Below are positions 25,141-33,052 of a stretch of 64,000 bases of DNA, piece after piece (the first letter of the stretch is position 1; every line of letters starts with the position of its first letter). This DNA is from Vulcanimicrobiota bacterium (GTDB lineage Bacteria > Vulcanimicrobiota > Xenobia > Xenobiales > JADMJV01). The position numbers and the translations under genes were made by a program. The stretch is from the NCBI GenBank assembly GCA_019637395.1, contig JAHBVR010000024.1:1-64000 (forward strand). The letters run 5' to 3'. Under the pieces are notes generated by a model, which saw nothing but the letters and a program-made list of their open reading frames with translations, was not told where the DNA came from and searched no databases.

Positions 25141-25800
25141 TTGTTCTTTCCCGACAGTTTAGTGGTCGATATCGTCGGCGGCCATCCAGGGCTATCCGTA
25201 GTCCTAGAAGAGTGGGGCATTGATACCGGCCGCGCGGGCGGCCAGACTCTGAGGGCCGCCTGTCAGTCTCTGCAGTTGGACCTCGACGAGATCTGCCGGC
25301 AGCTCGAACGGGCCCGCGAAGCCTGTCCCGAAGGTCTGGCCGGATTGTCCCGAGCCGAATTGATGGCCCACGTGCGCCAGGTACATCATGGCTACTTACG
25401 CCGGCATCTGCCGGGCCTGCAGAAAACCGCGCGGGATGCGGCCCGTATCTACGGGGCGGAGCACAAGCAACTGCGTCACGTGGATCAGATCTTTCGTCTG
25501 CTGGCCGAGGAATTGCACCAACACCTGGCCCGCGAAGAGCAATTCGCATTCCCCTGGCTGGGTTCGCAAGCCCTGAGCCCGCTCGATTTGTGGATGCTCG
25601 ACAGCCTGGCCGAATATAGGCGCAAAACCGTCTTTAGACTCAACTGTTTGCGCTTTTTGACCAACCACTACACCTTGCCCGAAAGCGCCGGCGAGTCTTT
25701 GAGGAAGCTATACAACGGCCTCAAGGACTTGGACCGAGACTTTCAGCGCCACGCCTACGTCGAGGAACGGTATCTGTTCCCCCGGCAATTGGCGGCTTGA
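25141..25800 (+). CDS. ScdA/RIC-like di-iron protein (DUF542 plus hemerythrin)
   Basis: RIC/ScdA proteins repair iron-sulfur or di-iron centres after nitrosative or oxidative stress. The 219-aa product starts with TTG, spaced 9 nt from AAGGAGG. Residues 1-60 resemble the DUF542 domain (VVDIVGGHPGLSVVLEEWGIDTG), but the usual vicinal cysteines of the CCGG motif are replaced by GRAGG. Residues about 75-215 form a hemerythrin-like helical bundle with candidate ligands HVRQVHHGYLRRHLP, LRHVDQIF, LHQHLAREE and YVEERYLFP. Its stop overlaps the next start as TTGA. Repair activity is doubtful without the cysteines. Confidence 0.8.
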   Translation: MFFPDSLVVDIVGGHPGLSVVLEEWGIDTGRAGGQTLRAACQSLQLDLDEICRQLERAREACPEGLAGLSRAELMAHVRQVHHGYLRRHLPGLQKTARDAARIYGAEHKQLRHVDQIFRLLAEELHQHLAREEQFAFPWLGSQALSPLDLWMLDSLAEYRRKTVFRLNCLRFLTNHYTLPESAGESLRKLYNGLKDLDRDFQRHAYVEERYLFPRQLAA

Positions 25801-26759
25801 AACCTCTGGCTCCGTCCGAAGAGCTCAAACCTTATCTCCACCGCATTGAAAGGGCCCTGGGACTGGAGCTGACCTGGAGCACCTGTGAGCGTCTGGGCGG
25901 TTTGACCAATCGTAACTTCCGCTTGGATTGCCCTCAGGGCTCCTTTGTTTTACGCATCGCCGGTGAAGGTACGGCCGACTATCTCAATCGGGCCCATGAG
26001 GAGATCAACGCGCGCGTCGCCAGCCAGGCCGGCGTCAATGTGGAAATTCTCTTCTTCGATGCTGAGGACGGCACGTCGCTATGCCGTTTTTTGCCGGAAG
26101 CCAGAACCATGGACCGCGAAGCGTTCCGTGATTCGCAGGCGCTTCGCCGAGCCGGCCGCCTGTTGCGGCAATTGCACTCCTGTGGGCGGGAGTTTGCCAA
26201 CCGCTTCGAGTTATTTGAACAGATCGACCGGTATCAAGCGGTTTTGCGGGAGAAGGGAGCGGATTTGCCACCGGGCTACGCGCAGGTGCAGCAATGGGCC
26301 CAGCGGGTGCGGCGGGCGCTGGCGGGCCACAGCCTTCCCTCGGCCCCCTGTCACTGCGACCCGTTGGCGGAGAATTTTCTGCACGACGGCCAGCGGATGT
26401 ATCTCATTGATTTCGAGTATTCCGGCAATAACGATCCGATGTGGGATCTGGGGGATCTATCCGTGGAAGCGCACTTCACGGCGGAGCAGGACGAAGAGCT
26501 GTTGAGGGGCTATTTTGGCGGCCCGGCTCCGCTGCTGGAGCGGGCGCGCATGGTGATGTATCAGGCCATGTGCGATTTGCTTTGGACCCTGTGGGGCGTG
26601 GTCCAGCACGCCAACGGCAATCCTGCCGACGATTTCTGGGCTTACGCTGTGGGCCGACTGGAGCGTTGCCGGAGACTCATGGCTCAACTGGCTTTTGAAG
26701 AGTACCTGGCGTTTTTGGAGGCGCCGGTGGCGGAGCCGCGAACGAACCAGCCACGATGA
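25797..26759 (+). CDS. Choline/aminoglycoside kinase-family phosphotransferase
   Basis: A 320-aa kinase-fold protein of the LicA/choline kinase type. ERLGGLTNRNFRLDCPQGSFVLRIAG is the N-lobe, CHCDPLAENFLHDG corresponds to the Brenner catalytic loop (HxDxxxxN), and LIDFEYSGNNDPMWDLGDLSVE carries the metal-binding Asp. The FEYSGNNDP signature is closest to choline/ethanolamine kinases. It starts at a TTG within the previous stop (TTGA) and ends overlapping the next ATG (ATGA), so three genes are translationally coupled. Phosphocholine decoration of surface glycans is one possibility, not shown. Confidence 0.85.
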   Translation: MKPLAPSEELKPYLHRIERALGLELTWSTCERLGGLTNRNFRLDCPQGSFVLRIAGEGTADYLNRAHEEINARVASQAGVNVEILFFDAEDGTSLCRFLPEARTMDREAFRDSQALRRAGRLLRQLHSCGREFANRFELFEQIDRYQAVLREKGADLPPGYAQVQQWAQRVRRALAGHSLPSAPCHCDPLAENFLHDGQRMYLIDFEYSGNNDPMWDLGDLSVEAHFTAEQDEELLRGYFGGPAPLLERARMVMYQAMCDLLWTLWGVVQHANGNPADDFWAYAVGRLERCRRLMAQLAFEEYLAFLEAPVAEPRTNQPR

Positions 26760-27463
26760 AAGAAGATCTCCTTCCCGAAGGTCTGGAAGATTTTATTGTT
26801 GAGGACGGCGAGAAGCGTCCCGGTTTCCTGGAGCACTTCGAGGACAAACTCAGTAACGAAGAATTTATCGAGCGTTACGCCCTGGCCGGCCGGGTAGGAC
26901 TGGTGCAGGGCGCCAGCATCATCGACCAGGTGATTCAGACGGCCACCGGTAAAGTGAGCGCCCGCCAGCGTCGGGGTGAATGGTCGCACGCCTGGGTTTT
27001 TCAGGGACGTCGCCGCGATGGTCATCATTGGATTATCGAATCGGATCTCGACGCCGGTCTTAAGCACCGCCGTTTAGGAGTGCAGGAGAATCGCGCCAGC
27101 AAATTCTTCTGCGAAAACGAGTGTCCGCGCCTGGGCATTCTCGATTTCGGCCTGACCGCGGAGCAGGTGGACATCGTGCTGACCGAGTGCCTGGAGCTGG
27201 TGGCCAACCAGGCCACCTATTCCTTGATGGAGATTTTGGGCACGGCTCTGGCGCTGCAGACCGGGCGATCGCGCAACCGCAAAAATTTGCTGGCCAAAAA
27301 GAGTTCGATGTATTGTTCGGGCCTGGTCCAACACGTTTTTGCCAAGGCGGGCGTGGACTTGATTCCGAACGTGCACTCTTCGTTGGGCACGCCCGAGGAA
27401 CTCTCTCGCAGCCCCCTGATTCGCCAGGCCTACTGGCAGCGCCGAGCCATCCCCTGGCGCTGA
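26756..27463 (+). CDS. Permuted NlpC/P60-like (YiiX-type) protein
   Basis: A 235-aa papain-like protein with the permuted order: His first (EWSHAWVFQG, about residue 80) and Cys late (MYCSGLVQHVFAKAGVDL, about residue 183), followed by PNVHSSLGTPEELSRS. Permuted NlpC/P60 proteins act as cysteine hydrolases or acyltransferases on lipids or peptides. There is no signal peptide. It is the last of three coupled genes with a di-iron protein and a choline-kinase-like enzyme, which hints at phospholipid or membrane-linked chemistry. Confidence 0.75.
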   Translation: MKEDLLPEGLEDFIVEDGEKRPGFLEHFEDKLSNEEFIERYALAGRVGLVQGASIIDQVIQTATGKVSARQRRGEWSHAWVFQGRRRDGHHWIIESDLDAGLKHRRLGVQENRASKFFCENECPRLGILDFGLTAEQVDIVLTECLELVANQATYSLMEILGTALALQTGRSRNRKNLLAKKSSMYCSGLVQHVFAKAGVDLIPNVHSSLGTPEELSRSPLIRQAYWQRRAIPWR

Positions 27464-27543
27464 CTCCAACATTTTGTGAAGAAAAGAACTAGCAAAAACC
27501 AAGCCAAATAAGGCTTCCAGCCTCTTCCAATTGATCCCGGAAA

Positions 27544-27566
27544 GGCGTAGTATCTAGATACACGCC
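27544..27566. promoter_or_regulatory. 23-bp palindrome upstream of an exported protein gene
   Basis: GTATCTAGATAC (27550-27561) is a perfect 12-bp palindrome extended by GGCGT on the left and ACGCC on the right. It lies 24 nt before the ATG at 27591, overlapping where a promoter or leader would be. It looks like a dimeric operator; a small hairpin in the leader is the alternative. Confidence 0.45.
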
Positions 27567-27590
27567 ATAGGAGAGAATGAAGGGGGTCCG

Positions 27591-28205
27591 ATGTTTCCCA
27601 GGATCGGAGTATTTCTTCTCATCGCGGTCTTTTTGATGTGTCTCGGGCGCTCTTCGGCGCTGGAACTTTCCTCGCTGAGTTGCTACGGGGTGAATTCGCA
27701 AATGACCGCGCCGCAGTTACGGGCCATCCTGAACGAGCAGGGATTTCAGTGTCACGAGGCCCGGCTTCCAGGCGGCGGCGACAGTCGACAGTTGGTTTTC
27801 ACGCGAGGGGATACCCAGCTCTTGGTATTGACCTATGGCCCTCAGGTCCTGGAGATCTTTACCCCCGAGGTGGCCATCCGCGGGCACCACCTGTGGCTCG
27901 GGATGGAGCGCCGACAATTGATCGCTCAGCTCGGGCTACCTAATGCGGTGGAAAGAGCCGACGAAGTGGAATTGCTCTATTATCGCAGCGCCAGCGGCGA
28001 ATTTGGAGTTCAGATGCGCCAGGGCAAGGTCGACTTGTTCCGCCTTTCTCCTGCTCAGAGTCCCGCTTTGATGACCCTGCCCGGTGTCCACGAAAGTACC
28101 GACACCGTGCCCCGCAGTGCGGTGGGAATGTGTATTTTAGGACTGGCCCTGTTGGCCCTCAGCAAAACGCTGCACCTGGCCCGCGCCCGCTTCAGCCATG
28201 CATAA
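27591..28205 (+). CDS. Hypothetical exported or bitopic protein
   Basis: 204 aa with a signal peptide (GVFLLIAVFLMCLGRSSA) and a C-terminal hydrophobic helix (AVGMCILGLALLALSKTLHL) followed by a basic tail, so it is probably anchored with most residues outside. The middle part contains MTAPQLRAILNEQGFQCHEARLPGGG and GMERRQLIAQLGLPNAVERADEVELLYYRS; the latter resembles the SmpA/OmlA-like pattern of a short helix and GxP turn before strands. No firm family. It converges with the STAS gene. Confidence 0.65.
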   Translation: MFPRIGVFLLIAVFLMCLGRSSALELSSLSCYGVNSQMTAPQLRAILNEQGFQCHEARLPGGGDSRQLVFTRGDTQLLVLTYGPQVLEIFTPEVAIRGHHLWLGMERRQLIAQLGLPNAVERADEVELLYYRSASGEFGVQMRQGKVDLFRLSPAQSPALMTLPGVHESTDTVPRSAVGMCILGLALLALSKTLHLARARFSHA

Positions 28206-28216
28206 AGCCGGGGCAC

Positions 28217-28594
28217 TCAGTCAACGGCCTGGCGGGCCTTGCGCTGAATGGCATCGAGATAGTTATCCAACTCGGCCTGGCTGGTGAAAACGCTTTCACT
28301 GGGCAGGGCTTTGACGACGTCGAAAACCTTCTGGACCTGGGGCTGGGGATGGACGACCAGGAATTGCCCGCCGACGCCGCTCAGCTTTTTCTTAGCGCGG
28401 AAAAGGCTGCGCAGACCGGCACTACTGATGTATTCCAGGTCCGCTAGATCCACGATTTGAAGCGGGTGACTGGCGGGATCCAGGGCTTCGAGTTTCTCAT
28501 CCAGTTGCTCGGCCGTATGAGTGTCCAGGCGGCCTTTCAGTTCGATTCGGCATTTTCCGGACTCGCTTTTGAGAACTTCAATATTCAGGGCCAT
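28217..28594 (-). CDS. STAS-domain anti-sigma factor antagonist
   Basis: A 125-aa SpoIIAA/RsbV-like protein. The STAS fold shows GRLDTHTAEQLDEKLEAL, IVDLADLEYISSAGLRSLF (the Ser phosphorylation site in SSAGL) and a C-terminal helix. In partner switching, the unphosphorylated antagonist binds an anti-sigma kinase and frees a sigma factor or other target; a PP2C phosphatase restores it. The upstream gene on the same strand encodes both a SpoIIE-type phosphatase and a HATPase kinase domain, so the module is nearly complete here, without a linked sigma factor. Confidence 0.9.
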   Translation of the reverse strand: MALNIEVLKSESGKCRIELKGRLDTHTAEQLDEKLEALDPASHPLQIVDLADLEYISSAGLRSLFRAKKKLSGVGGQFLVVHPQPQVQKVFDVVKALPSESVFTSQAELDNYLDAIQRKARQAVD

Positions 28595-28639
28595 TTGGGT
28601 CTCTCCTCACTATGGGCTTGAGCGCTTCGCTGTGCAAAA

Positions 28640-30292
28640 CTAAATTTCCCGTTCCCGGCGTAGTAGGGTAATTTGATTGATGTCCCCGATGCGCTGGTAC
28701 TCGAATTGCTCCATTAAAGTCTTGATCAAGGGAATGCCCCAACCGCCCACTTTGTCCTCTTCGCGTTCCTCGGCTTGGAGCGGATTGAAGGCGATACCGT
28801 TGTCGCGCAGGACCAGATGAACGTGATAAGCGTCCGCCCACAGGGACACTTCGATGCTGGCCTGCTCGCTTCCATCGGGATAACCGTAGCGGATAGTGTT
28901 GACCAATAATTCTTCGGTGACCAGGTCCAGGTCGTGCAGGCAATCCTCGCTGCACCCGGCGGCCAGCAGGCTCCGGTGCAGCGACCGGGTGAAATCCATC
29001 AAGGCTTCTAGCCGGCATGGGATGTCCCAATGGTAATGCTGGCTGGTGCCGGGTTGGATGGCCAGCAAGGTCAGGTCATCGCTCAATTCCGCGCCGGCGG
29101 TGAAGCCTTCCACGGCTCCCAGACAGGCTTCCACCAGTGTGGCCGGGTTGCAATCCTGGATCGAACCCAGGCTCTCCAGCAGACGCTGGCCGCCAAATTC
29201 GCGGCCGGCCGCGTCGTTCGCCTCGGTTACGCCATCGGAGAGCAGCACCAAACTTTGCCCGCGCTTGAGCGTCCAACGGTGAGCGGGAAACTTGGAATCC
29301 TCGTAAAGTCCCAGGGCCGGCCCGCCAGCCACGTTCAGCGGTTGGGCCGGTTGTCCCGGAGTTACCAGGATGGGCTCTTCATGGCCGCCGCTGGCATAGA
29401 GGATCTCCCCTTTATCCAGGTCGGCCAGGCCGCAGCCTAAAGTGACGAACATGCCGGCGTCATTATCGAGGCAGAGGGCCTTGTTGAGCGATTCGAGCAG
29501 CTCGGAAGGGTGGCTGGAAGTCGGGGCCAGCCAGTGTAGCAGGGTGACCACGCGTACCATGAAGAGAGCGGAAGCCACTCCTTTGTCGGAAACGTCGCCC
29601 AGAGTGAAGAGCACCTTCTGCGGACTCAGATGTAGATAATCGTAGAAGTCGCCGCCAATGGCGCGGGCCGGGCGGAGCACCGTGGCGATGTCGCACCCGC
29701 CCATTTGGGTGGAGTGATAGCGGGCCGGCGGTAGCAAGGACAACTGCAGCTTGAGAGCCAACCGCAAGTCGTTTTCCAGCATGGTGCGAGCCAGCGTGGC
29801 CTGCACCAGTTCGCGGCTACGCCTTTGCACTTCTTGTTCCAGGTTATCGCGGTGCCGTTTCAGCTCGATATGGTTGTTGACGCGCGCTTTGACCAGCTCC
29901 GGATGAAACGGTTTGGTAATGTAGTCGACGGCGCCGGCGGCCAGTCCCACCCGCTCTTCTTCAGCGCTGCTCAAGCCGGTCACGAAAACGATGGGAATGT
30001 TGGCGCAGCCCGGTGTTCTTTTAAGAATTTCGCAAACCGCGTAGCCGTCCATATCAGGCATGCAAACGTCGAGCAGGATCAGGTCGGGATGAGGCGTCTG
30101 GGTCGCTATGGCCAGCGCCTCGCCGCCGTTGCTGGCGGTGGTCAGTGCATAGCCGTGCTTGAGGGTGGCCGAGAGCATGAAGATGTTCTCGGGCGTATCG
30201 TCCACGATCAAGACTCTGGGCCGGTCTTCCATATCGGGAGGGTGCTTCGCCTCAGGCGGATTTCCTTCGCGGGGGCGCGAATCGAGCTGCAT
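28640..30292 (-). CDS. Response regulator with SpoIIE phosphatase and RsbW-like HATPase
   Basis: 550 aa from the ATG at 30292, which has GGAGAAGAGG upstream. Domains in order: REC (VLIVDDTPEN; phospho-Asp in LILLDVCMPDMDGY; Lys in DYITKPF), a coiled-coil linker, a PP2C/SpoIIE phosphatase ([62 protein letters not shown]) and a C-terminal HATPase_c like RsbW (DLVTEELLVNTIRYGYPDG, DNGIAFNP, GGWGIPLI). Phosphatase and anti-sigma-type kinase are thus fused under a receiver. It is head-to-head with the GAF sensor gene, the two start codons sharing bases, and upstream of the STAS gene, its likely substrate. Confidence 0.92.
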   Translation of the reverse strand: MQLDSRPREGNPPEAKHPPDMEDRPRVLIVDDTPENIFMLSATLKHGYALTTASNGGEALAIATQTPHPDLILLDVCMPDMDGYAVCEILKRTPGCANIPIVFVTGLSSAEEERVGLAAGAVDYITKPFHPELVKARVNNHIELKRHRDNLEQEVQRRSRELVQATLARTMLENDLRLALKLQLSLLPPARYHSTQMGGCDIATVLRPARAIGGDFYDYLHLSPQKVLFTLGDVSDKGVASALFMVRVVTLLHWLAPTSSHPSELLESLNKALCLDNDAGMFVTLGCGLADLDKGEILYASGGHEEPILVTPGQPAQPLNVAGGPALGLYEDSKFPAHRWTLKRGQSLVLLSDGVTEANDAAGREFGGQRLLESLGSIQDCNPATLVEACLGAVEGFTAGAELSDDLTLLAIQPGTSQHYHWDIPCRLEALMDFTRSLHRSLLAAGCSEDCLHDLDLVTEELLVNTIRYGYPDGSEQASIEVSLWADAYHVHLVLRDNGIAFNPLQAEEREEDKVGGWGIPLIKTLMEQFEYQRIGDINQITLLRREREI

Positions 30293-31682
30293 GACCTCTT
30301 CTCCGGCCGCAGGCTGCAACCAGAATAGCATCCAGCGCTACAGTCGCAATCTGGTCGTCTTTCTCGGCATTTTGACGGTGCTGACCCTGGGCTGCGGATT
30401 CCAGGCCCTGCATTTGCGCACCCTTCAGGAAGGGGCGGCGCGAGACCGTGAAGAGGCCCTGCTCCTGTCCGATCAATTGGCGCTGGGCAGCGACCGGCTC
30501 ACCTCCGCCGTGCGCGGCTACGCGGCCAGCGGTGACAAGCTCTTTCTGGATGAGTTCCACCGCGAACTCGAACGGGATCGCAATCGTGAAGTGGCTATCG
30601 AACGTCTGAAGAAGCTGGGCTTGACCGTCACGGAAAGGGACCTCTTGCAGCGAGCCAAGAAGAACTCCGACGAGCTGGTGCAATTGGAAAACCAGGCGAT
30701 CGCCTGGGCCGACCAGGGACAGTTGGATAAAGCCGTGCCGCTGGTCTTCGGGCCCCGCTATCGCCAGTTCAAGACTTCCATCATGCAGCCGATCCAGCAG
30801 TTCCGCGACTCGCTCCGCGACCGTTATGGAGAGCAAGTCGAGCTGCTTTCCCAAGAAGCGCGCGATTGGGCGGCCGGCGGGTTATCCCTGCTGGTGCTCA
30901 ACTCGCTGGCTACGGGAGCGGTGTTGACTTTGTTTTTCTGGCGGCGGGTGGTCCAGCCTCTGACCAGTATCAACGGCAGCCTGCGCGCGCTGCTGACCGG
31001 TCAAAAGAACGTGGTTATCGGCTATCAGGAGGAAGCCAGCGAGGTCGGCGACATTGCCCGGTCTCTCGAACGTTATCGCCAGGCCAGCGATGAAGCCGAA
31101 CGCCAGCGCTGGATGAAGAATCAACTGGCCGAGATCGCTGACGCGCTTCATCAGGCCGAAACGCCGGAACATTTCGCCGGCTGCCTGCTCTCCAAATTGG
31201 TGCCGCTACTGGGCGGTGGCTATGGGGCCTTTTACTGCTGGCAGGAACAGGAAGGACAACTGCGCTGGTGGGGCGGCTTTGGAGGGGCGGAGCACTGTGA
31301 GACCTGCTTCGACCCCGGCCAGGGACTGGTCGGCCAATGCCAGTTGGAGCAGCGTCTCATTGTCATGAGCGACTTGCCGGATGGCTACGTCCAAATTACT
31401 TCCGGCTCGGGAGCCGCTGCGGCGCGCAGTTTGGTGCTAATTCCGGTGATTTCCAACGGAGAAACGCTGGCTGTGGTCGAGTTGGCCGCTTTCCATGCGC
31501 CTTCTCCTGAGCAGCTGGAAATCTTGGAAGCGGTTTCGCCCACCGTATGTCTCAATCTGGAAATTCTGCAGCGCAACCTCAAGGCCCAGAAACTGGCGGT
31601 GGAGTTGCAAGGCTATCGCACCTCCCTGCGCTTCTCCCAAGAACAAGCCGAGCGCCTGCTCTTTTCCGAGGATCGGGTCTGA
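30291..31682 (+). CDS. Membrane sensor with CHASE3-like, HAMP-like and GAF domains, no output domain
   Basis: 463 aa from the ATG at 30291. TM helix 1 (LVVFLGILTVLTLGCGF), a helical extracytoplasmic region of about 150 residues resembling CHASE3/four-helix sensors, TM helix 2 (LLVLNSLATGAVLTLFF), a HAMP-like segment, then a GAF domain (LLGGGYGAFYCWQEQEGQL, GLVGQCQLEQRLIVMSDLPDGYVQITSG) and a short coiled coil. The protein ends there. The same module opens the 1563-aa kinase downstream (shared VVELAAF and LEILQRNL), so they are paralogues. Its stop overlaps the CheB-CheR start as TGATG. No strong ribosome binding site is visible, so the start is tentative. Confidence 0.82.
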   Translation: MTSSPAAGCNQNSIQRYSRNLVVFLGILTVLTLGCGFQALHLRTLQEGAARDREEALLLSDQLALGSDRLTSAVRGYAASGDKLFLDEFHRELERDRNREVAIERLKKLGLTVTERDLLQRAKKNSDELVQLENQAIAWADQGQLDKAVPLVFGPRYRQFKTSIMQPIQQFRDSLRDRYGEQVELLSQEARDWAAGGLSLLVLNSLATGAVLTLFFWRRVVQPLTSINGSLRALLTGQKNVVIGYQEEASEVGDIARSLERYRQASDEAERQRWMKNQLAEIADALHQAETPEHFAGCLLSKLVPLLGGGYGAFYCWQEQEGQLRWWGGFGGAEHCETCFDPGQGLVGQCQLEQRLIVMSDLPDGYVQITSGSGAAAARSLVLIPVISNGETLAVVELAAFHAPSPEQLEILEAVSPTVCLNLEILQRNLKAQKLAVELQGYRTSLRFSQEQAERLLFSEDRV

Positions 31683-33052
31683 TGCCGCTCTATTTGGCCG
31701 GAATCGGCGCCTCGGCGGGAGGACTGGAGGCGGTGCGAGCCTTACTGGCTCATTTGCCGCATACGCGCAAAGTGGCCTACGTGGTAGCCCAACATCAAGC
31801 GGCCGATTCTAACGCCCAGAAGCTGGTCGATCTGGTGCAGCCCAACTGTCCCCTGCGCGTGGAGGTGGCTCGCTCCGGTCGCCCCCTGGCCCCCGACCAT
31901 GTCTATTGGATTCCGGCCGGGCAGGACGGCCGCATCGACGGTCAGATCCTCTTGCTGGCTCCAGGGGCCAGTCTATCCAAGCCTTCGGTGGACCGGTTAT
32001 TCCAATCCGTGGCCAACAACTTTGGTTCGCGCTCCGCCGGCCTGGTTCTTTCCGGGGCGGGCGGTGACGGGGCCCGGGGCTGCCGGGCCATCCAGGCCGC
32101 CGGCGGTTTGACCATGGCCCAAAGCCCCGAATCGGCGCGCTTTCCCGGCATGCCGGAAACGGCTATCCAGGCGGGGGTGGTGGATCGGGTGCTGGCTCCT
32201 GAGAAGATGGGGGCGCTGCTGATGCAGCGACTGTCGGACCGGGAAGCTCCGCCGGGTATGGCGACCTTGCTCGAGCTGGTGCACAGAGCCACCGGGGTGG
32301 ATTTCCGCGGTTACAAGGAAGAAACGTTGCAGCGCCGCCTGCAACGCCGTCTTTCCGGCCTCAAGTTGCCGGGAGTGGACGCCTACCTGGAGTTAGTGCG
32401 GCGCCAGCCGGAAGAGTTAGGTCAATTGCAACAAGACTTTCTGGTCTCGCTCTCGGGTTTTTTCCGCGACGCGGAATGCTTCGCGGCGCTGGCCCAGGAG
32501 TTAAAGGCCTGGCTGACCCACCATCGCGGCCCGGTGCGAGTCTGGGTGCCCGCTTGCGCCACCGGGGAGGAAGCCTATTCGCTGGCCATGTTGTTGGTGG
32601 AATTGCTGGGGGCCGAACAGGCCTCGCAACGGTGCTCTATAGAAGCTTGCGATCTCAACGGTCAGGCGCTGGAAGTCGCCCGGCGCGGAATTTATAGCGT
32701 CGAGGCTTTGGAGAAGCTCGAGCCGACTCGTCGCCAGCGCCATTTCGTCGGCACAGGCAACGGCTACCGAGTTAGCGAACTGTTGCGCTCGATGTGCCGC
32801 TTTCAGTTACAGGATGTACTTACCGGATCCATTCCCGAACGATTGGATTTGATCAGCTGCCGGAATTTGCTCATCTATCTGCAGTCCGGCCTGCAGGGAG
32901 AATTGCTGCGGCGCTTTCGCAACAGCCTGCGCCCGGGGGGCTTGCTCTTTTTGGCTCCTTCGGAAACGACCGGCACGCTGGGGGCCACCCTGTTTACTCC
33001 GGTGGATAAGCAACACCGGCTCTACCGACGCCGCGGAGGCTTAAGCGCGTGA
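31682..33052 (+). CDS. CheB-CheR fusion: methylesterase plus methyltransferase
   Basis: 456 aa. Residues 1-185 form a CheB-type methylesterase without a receiver domain: [20 protein letters not shown] (catalytic Ser), VAQHQ (His), [12 protein letters not shown] (Asp). Residues about 195-450 form Che[47 protein letters not shown] (SAM-binding), [12 protein letters not shown] and [10 protein letters not shown]. In chemotaxis these reverse and add receptor methyl groups. Here no methyl-accepting protein, CheA or CheW is encoded nearby, and the gene is coupled to a GAF sensor and a hybrid kinase. The substrate may be one of those membrane sensors (inference). Confidence 0.93.
   Translation: MPLYLAGIGASAGGLEAVRALLAHLPHTRKVAYVVAQHQAADSNAQKLVDLVQPNCPLRVEVARSGRPLAPDHVYWIPAGQDGRIDGQILLLAPGASLSKPSVDRLFQSVANNFGSRSAGLVLSGAGGDGARGCRAIQAAGGLTMAQSPESARFPGMPETAIQAGVVDRVLAPEKMGALLMQRLSDREAPPGMATLLELVHRATGVDFRGYKEETLQRRLQRRLSGLKLPGVDAYLELVRRQPEELGQLQQDFLVSLSGFFRDAECFAALAQELKAWLTHHRGPVRVWVPACATGEEAYSLAMLLVELLGAEQASQRCSIEACDLNGQALEVARRGIYSVEALEKLEPTRRQRHFVGTGNGYRVSELLRSMCRFQLQDVLTGSIPERLDLISCRNLLIYLQSGLQGELLRRFRNSLRPGGLLFLAPSETTGTLGATLFTPVDKQHRLYRRRGGLSA

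Noticed and set aside
24953-25549. 200-residue extension of the Ser/Thr kinase
   Set aside because: The extension is translated repeat DNA and antisense of the ScdA-like gene, with Pro/Arg-biased sequence; the membrane helix right after 24952 marks the real start.
31547-31681. 45-residue N-terminal extension of CheB-CheR
   Set aside because: It overlaps the GAF sensor in another frame; the ATG at 31682 gives the canonical GIGASAGG start and a TGATG overlap.
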